Source of the DNA: Eleusine coracana subsp. coracana
Taxonomy: Eukaryota; Streptophyta; Magnoliopsida; Poales; Poaceae
Assembly (NCBI GenBank): GCA_032690845.1
Contig: CM064432.1
Span: forward strand, 61,936,071 to 62,000,070
DNA: 64,000 bases
Direction: 5' to 3'
Part shown: positions 58,501-64,000 of the stretch, in pieces
Numbering within the stretch: the first letter of the stretch is position 1
Layout: each line of letters begins with the position of its first letter
Notes under the pieces: generated by a model
What the model was told of the DNA's origin: nothing
What the model saw: the letters and a program-made list of their open reading frames with translations, nothing else
Databases searched by the model: none
Made by a program: the position numbers and the translations under genes

Positions 58501-60310
58501 ATGTCCACCTGCGCCATCTCCGCAGCCGCGTCGACTTCGCTCTCCTTCGTCAACCGCTGCCCATCGTTTCTTGCGTGCAGGGTACCGGCTCCGCTCAGCC
58601 GGTCCCTTGCCTGGAAACTCTCATCATCGTCACCCTCGCACTCTCCCCTCGCACCGGTCTCCGCCATGGCCTCCTCCGGCGGCGGCAGCGATACGGCGTC
58701 CAGGAAGAAGAAAATCAACATATTCGACGCCGAGGAGGACCTCGCGGCGTCTGTGGCCGAATACACGGCTGAGCTGTCGGCGAAGTTCGCTGCAGAGAGG
58801 GGCGCCTTTACCGTCGTGCTCTCCGGCGGCTCCCTCGTAAAGGCCCTCAGGTTCTTGGACTGCCTCAAGATCAAAATTTTCTTGGTACCCTGGGTGGCTG
58901 GGTCGTGGAAATTTCTAATCCTTCGGTTTCACAGAAAGCTGACAGAGCCGCCGTACCTTGAAGCCGTGGATTGGAGCAAATGGCATGTGTTCTGGGTGGA
59001 TGAGAGGGTGGTGCCCAAAGACCACGCGGATAGCAACTATAAGCTCACCTTGGATGAGTTGCTCTCTAAGGTAGTCCCCTTTTAAATTCTATATAGTCAT
59101 ACTCAGTAATTCAGAATCTGTATCGCTGGTGGAAGCTGGAATTTTGCAGTTGCATTGATTTGTTAAATTTCTGAATCAGGATAGTTTTTTTTTTTTTGCA
59201 TTGGGAATGGAGACTGAAAATTCTGTTTGGTTTGAGTGTTTTTTTTTTTTGGGCAAGCTCTGTGACCTGTTATTATGGTTCATGCTGTACTTGGAGAACG
59301 CCCTACTGAGAGCGAGAGATAGTGTGCTGTATATTTGGAATGTTGATCATCTTTAAGGAAAAGAAAAATTCGATGCTAATTCTTTTTATGCGTAGCTACT
59401 AGGAAGTCCATGATCATGTTGTCATTCATTTGAAATAAAGGACAACTTGCATGTTTCAAATGTATTTTGTCGAATCAAACTTGTTTGTGTAATTGTGTTG
59501 TGTAAAAGAATTGTGTCTAGATAATTCATATCTGCATTCTACTAATATTTTGTCAGTAAAATACGAAGTACCTTTATCCTTCAACATTATAAAACTATGC
59601 TGGAATTTTCATCTGTATTTCCTACAACGTAGGTACCGATTCCCACTGAGCAAGTTTACGCCATAAATGATGCACTGTCAGCTGAGGGGGCTTCGAATGA
59701 CTATGAAGCTCGTTTAAAGCAACTTGTTAAGGATGGCGTGATTGAAATGTCGCCGGTAACTGGATTCCCCAAGTTTGATCTTATGCTTATGGGAATGGGG
59801 CCTGATGGCCATGTTGCCTCACTCTTCCCAGGTCACCCTGTCATCAACGAAAACAAGAGATGGGTCACCTTTGTCAAGGATTCTCCAAAGCCACCACCAG
59901 AGAGAATAACATTTACTTTCCCTGTGATCAATTCATCTGCATATGTTGCACTGGTGGTAACCGGTGCAGGAAAGGCAACTGCTCTTCATAAAGCACTTTC
60001 AAAACAGCATGATACATCAGATTTACTACCTGTTGAGATGGTTTCGCTTCACGATGGAGAGCTTACTTGGTTCACTGACAAGCCAAAGCCACCACCAGAG
60101 AGAATAACATTTACTTTCCCTGTGATCAATTCATCTGCATATGTTGCACTGGTGGTAACCGGTGCAGGAAAGGCAACTGCTCTTCATAAAGCACTTCCAA
60201 AACAGCATGATACATCAGATTTACTACCTGTTGAGATGGTTTCGCTTCACGATGGAGAGCTTACTTGGTTCACTGACAAGCCAGCGGTGTCGATGTCATC
60301 AAGCATCTGA
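58501..60310 (+). CDS. Plastid-type 6-phosphogluconolactonase with duplicated C-terminus
   Basis: Three exons, 58501-58850, 58935-59070 and 59633-60310 (introns 84 and 562 bases), giving 387 residues. The enzyme hydrolyses 6-phosphogluconolactone in the oxidative pentose phosphate pathway. The first 55 residues are rich in Ser, Ala and Arg and look like a plastid transit peptide; a second in-frame methionine at 58666 could start a cytosolic form. Family motifs are present: SGGSL (108-112), WHVFWVDERVVP (133-144), NYKLTLDELL and GMGPDGHVASLFPGH (216-230). The last part of the protein is duplicated: residues 247-312 recur as 313-378, through an in-frame 198-bp tandem duplication in exon 3. Without it the length (321) would match the family. 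Whether the extended protein is active is unknown. Confidence 0.92.
59885..60280 (+). repeat. In-frame 198-bp tandem duplication
   Basis: Copy 1 is 59885-60082 and copy 2 is 60083-60280. They differ at one base (TCA versus CCA, Ser versus Pro). Each encodes 66 residues from PKPPPERITF to TWFTDK. Confidence 0.97.
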
Positions 60311-63300
60311 AGCCCATGGTTGTATGAGTTTTTTAAGTGCTACAGAGAAGATTTTATGGCTATCTATTAGGTGTAGGTAAAGTTTACACTTTACAGTGTG
60401 AGGAAGAAATGTCTCTTTGCTTCATTCTATTTACCAAGTAATCACTATTTCAACCAGTACTGATTTGAACTTTCAGAGAAAGAGTATAGCTACTAGTACC
60501 AATAATAAGTGCTTGTAAATGTTATTTAGCGATCAATGTTTTGTACTCATTGTTAAAACAAAAACAATGTTTTGTACTCTCCATGGTACTCATTAGATGC
60601 AGATTTGCTAGTATATTTGCAGCTCGGTCATATATACTTAAGCACATATGTTTCACTGTGATATTTTTGTCCTGAAATTCGAAGAGCATACATTTTTATT
60701 CTTTTAATATTTTCTGTTCTTCTTTCTGCATAACTTTTTAATTTAGCTGTTGTTTCCATCTTTATTCATTATGCTTTGATTATTATTTTCCTGAGTACAA
60801 TGTTTCGTGTTTGGCAAGTGTTATAACTTGAAAACGATATTGTATTTAAGGGAGTATAATTCATAATATCAAGTATTTACTCTTTGCTTGGTGGAAGAGT
60901 TGGAACTTTACCTTGCTCGTGGACCGGCAATCTACCTGTGTGGTGTGATTGTGAAGCAGACTCATTCCTGGACGGTATGAAATTATTGTCCTTGTGACAT
61001 CAACGTTGAGGTTTGGAATCAAGGTCTGAAAATGACCATATATTCATGAGTCAAGAAAGCATTAAATTTTGAAGATGTCATGGAGGAAATGCGGGGTGCG
61101 TGTACGGGTATCTGATGCATGTCTGGGTTCAGGTAGATGGAATTGTGTGAGCGCCATGTAAATCTGTAATCCCTCGATACTAGTACGAGCGTGTGTATGG
61201 CTGCAGAACATTCGCTAAAAGCGAAAGCCCACTGAGAGTGATACGTGGAGTTTTACTACTGATACGGTGTCAAGATACCTCCTGGGAACAACAGCATCTG
61301 GCATTTGTGAAAGTCAGACCCGGGCAACGAAGGCAAAACTTCGTCGGCAACGCATGACCACAAGAGTAAATTTTGCCTAGTGCAGGCAGAGTCTCTGAAT
61401 TACTAGAAAGAATCTTACAGAAATCTAAGCTATAATAATAATATCTTAATAACTCTTGGAGCCCCATGTTCATGTGACTCTCACGAGAGGGCACATGAAC
61501 ACGGAGGAGAGGAACATGGCCTGAGAGCGCCGATTTCACCAGCTCCGGAGGAAGCTGCCGCTACGCGTGAATGACGCTGCAGGGTTGCGCCTTTAGCTGA
61601 TGGATGGAATCGCGCCCTGGTCTCCGCTCCGGGGAGCACGCTGTCCCGCGCCGCCGTCCTCGCCGGGATCTTGCTTTTGTCGCCCATGCCATTGTTGCCT
61701 GCAGGATCGTCGAGGCAACGGTTAACGAGTTGGCGGGTGGTCTCTGGAAAAAAAAAAGCACGACCATCGCAACGCGATTCAGGAAATGGACTTCTCCAAA
61801 CTTTTGACTCTCTGCTTTGTGCCGCCGCCGCCGTTTCGGGGAGACGTGGCGAGTGCTGGGAGAAAGAGGAGATCCGATGGGTCCCAAAGAAACAAACCAA
61901 ATCACGCTGCCGTGTCATGGTTACAACGGGTTACTCCCTTTTCTTGCCTGTGTAATAATGGATGTAGATTTGTTTCCCCTTTCAAAAGATCTAGTACAAG
62001 ATTTTTATTTTCTGGTTGACTTGGCCGCGTTGGCTCAGAGACTGGAACGGAATGGCTGTTTTTTCAGTACGGCTGCTCTATGATTCAGTCTTCCTTGTTC
62101 AGTCTTTGTTTTCTTCTTTGTGCGATGACGAAGCGTGAATCCGTGGTCATTGACCTTCAGTAGTTCCTACATTGACGATCGGCCTACGACGATGAGAAGG
62201 GTACCTCTAAATTGCACATGTCACATGTGCCGAAGTATTAAGCAGCATTTAAACGTCTCGCACACCCAGAGAGACGTCACTCTCACACTCCATGCTATAA
62301 TTGAGTATCAAGGTCACGAAGATAGCGATATGAGAATAGTAACCCTTCCGTGACACAACAAGATCGATTGTACCAAATCATTTTTTGAGGTCAAGATTTA
62401 GCAGGGTCCACTATAAAAACGGCTGAGGCTAAATAGTAAATACAATGGCATAAAAGAGGAAACAAAGAGTCCACCCACGGTGAATGTGGTTGTGGGACAA
62501 AGAATGCACGGAAATTATTATAGAAAAATCTTATTTATGAGTATAAATACATACTACTTCTTTTTTAAATTCGGTCGTTCGGACAGCGTCTATCAGTTGT
62601 TTTCTAGTTCAAACCGATGGTCGGAACGACAACAATTAGTGAATGGAGGAGTACACAAGAGTTTGTAAAAGAGTATCTCAACACCATCAATGCAATTATT
62701 GATATATCGCGACCCATAAATATATACTGGTATGTAGGATTTCTCGATTAGGTCCGATATTCTAATCAAGTTGATTTAGGATATATAAAATATTTTAATT
62801 ACACCAAGAGATTTTTGTAACTACACCGGATCTGGTATTTAATTCATAATTATATTTATCTATTATCAATAGCTGATAGATCATAGTTGATACACAATCA
62901 TATTCATTCTTGGATAGTTTTTATGGTTATGTGATTATTGGATACGCATCACCATATATGGTCGATGATCTAGAAATTTAATATTATTTTTTATTAGTTT
63001 GCAGTGAAAACTGACAGAACAGTTGTATTTTTATTCTAATCTCAATTATGATTTTTTTTATTTTTCAACTTTATGATTTTATCTCTGTTTTTTTTTCAAA
63101 CTGAAGACAAAGTTCATTTCTAATGGAGTAAAATCACAATATTTTATTGTGATTTTATCTTTTTAGATATTAACTTTGTCTTGAGCATAGAAAAACAATG
63201 ATAAAATTACAAAGTTGAGAAAAGAGGATAAAATCATAATTAGATACATCTCAAGTTGTTCATCGCATTTGATTTGATCATGTACTGAAATAAAGAAAAT

Positions 63301-63682
63301 AATCTGTGGTATCACATGTGTGATTTCACTATCAATACAAATCTTCATATGTAGATATCAAACCCAATCTCTCGGGAAACACAAAATGGTAAAGCTGGAA
63401 GAGAAAAGTTTCGCTGGTACAGTAGTTGACAAATTTCGCTGCTGACGAAATGAAAAGCTACGCGTGCCAGTAACTTCAGGGACACTCGGGAAAAGAAGGA
63501 AAAGATATAAAGGAAAAAAAGACAGGACTGCTGTAAAAAAACGGCAGTTACACACTCGGTCGAGTCCGAGCGGGGTAGTTGGTCTGCGTACTCGGAACAG
63601 TACAATTGTGTCACTGACTTGTAGACCCTACATCTTCTTCCCCACATGGCATTGTCCGTGTACGACTGTTTAGAACCGGTGC
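60311..63682. other. AT-rich intergenic region
   Basis: The first 300 bases are the 3' UTR of the lactonase gene. A GC-richer stretch at 61.5-61.9 kb is open on both strands but has no recognised domain. From 62.4 kb on it is AT-rich, with a long fold-back at 63.04-63.25 kb. Confidence 0.5.
63037..63248. repeat. Long imperfect inverted repeat (fold-back)
   Basis: The arms 63037-63141 and 63145-63248 pair over their length. Paired blocks include ATTATGATTTT, CAACTTT, GACAAAGTT and a perfect 13-base core (TAAAATCACAATA / TATTGTGATTTTA) around TTT. It is probably a MITE, or else a hairpin-RNA source. Confidence 0.75.
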
Positions 63683-64000
63683 CTATCGCACCCGACTCCC
63701 TTTAACTTCCCTACCCAGGGGAGGAGAACCGTCGACGCGCAGCGCTCCGTTCCGCATCCACCACTGTACCGGCCGCTCGCCGGCGGCGAGATCTGCGTGC
63801 CTCACCGACGGCGTGGATGGGGGAGCCCGCGGCTCCTCACGCTGGAAGCAATCGGGGTTGACTAGGTTCTCGTACTTGGCAAGAAGTAGGTGGAGGGAGC
63901 CGGGGCAGAGCACGATGAAGTCGCTTCGGCGATCCAGCACCGCGTCGGCGTCGTCGTCGCCAAGCGCCGCCGGAGCCACTCCGTCCCCGCGGTCGTCGTC
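63683..64000 (-). CDS. Partial open frame of unknown function, cut by window edge
   Basis: The minus-strand frame is open from the window edge to a stop at 63683. It is GC-rich and begins DDDRGDGVAPAALGDDDADA, then LDRRSDFIVLCPGSLHLLLA. Codon composition resembles the 5' exons of other genes here, so it may be the end of a gene that starts beyond the window. No family is recognised. Confidence 0.35.
   Translation of the reverse strand, partial: DDDRGDGVAPAALGDDDADAVLDRRSDFIVLCPGSLHLLLAKYENLVNPDCFQREEPRAPPSTPSVRHADLAAGERPVQWWMRNGALRVDGSPPLGREVKGSRVR

Noticed and set aside
61481..61955. 145-residue minus-strand frame at 61.5-61.9 kb
   Set aside because: Overlapped by open frames on the other strand, with no domain and no splice structure.
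1..64000. CRISPR arrays, rRNA, tRNA and bacterial operon features
   Set aside because: None seen. The sequence is plant nuclear DNA and no cloverleaf or rRNA segment was recognised by eye; a tRNA scan was not possible.

Overview
The window is nuclear DNA of a flowering plant, almost certainly a grass (Poaceae). Exons are very GC-rich at their 5' ends, introns have GT..AG ends, intergenic DNA is AT-rich, and there are Stowaway-type MITEs, a LINE remnant and the grass-expanded DUF1618 and DUF295 F-box families. The species cannot be named from the sequence alone. Linkage of an HSFB2-type heat factor, a rhomboid protease, a UBX protein and a plastid 6-phosphogluconolactonase would fit the paired rice chromosome 8/9 blocks, but that is from memory and unchecked.

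Layout: 0-2.9 kb is intergenic with MITEs. A one-exon MATE transporter lies at 2.9-4.5 kb (-). A long repeat-rich stretch (4.7-14.1 kb) holds a CACTA-like remnant and no convincing gene. A BAG-domain co-chaperone regulator is at 14.2-15.3 kb (-). From 15.3 to 19.6 kb there is its promoter side, microsatellites and a Stowaway MITE. From 19.6 to 26.1 kb is a gene graveyard: a broken F-box fragment, a LINE 3' fragment, a truncated DUF1618 copy, a nested pair of DNA transposons and a longer frameshifted DUF1618 gene. A small secreted eight-cysteine LTP-like gene follows at 26.7-27.0 kb (+).

From 27.8 to 58 kb the window is gene-dense: a UBA/UIM/UBX protein (11 exons, -), a rhomboid protease (5 exons, -), a GH28 polygalacturonase (3 exons, -), an HSFB2-type heat shock factor (2 exons, -), an LRAT-domain protein (2 exons, -), a one-RRM RNA-binding protein (6 exons, +) and a DUF295 F-box protein (1 exon, -). 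A plastid-type 6-phosphogluconolactonase (3 exons, +) follows at 58.5-60.3 kb. The last 3.7 kb are AT-rich, with a long fold-back and an open reading frame cut by the window edge.

These are independent eukaryotic genes, not an operon. A loose proteostasis theme runs through them (BAG, UBX, F-box, heat factor), but nothing in the sequence shows co-regulation. No new multi-gene system is evident. The most notable points are an in-frame 198-bp tandem duplication that doubles the C-terminal 66 residues of the 6-phosphogluconolactonase, two identical perfect trimeric heat shock elements just upstream of the heat-factor gene, and a transposon lying directly upstream of the 6-phosphogluconolactonase.
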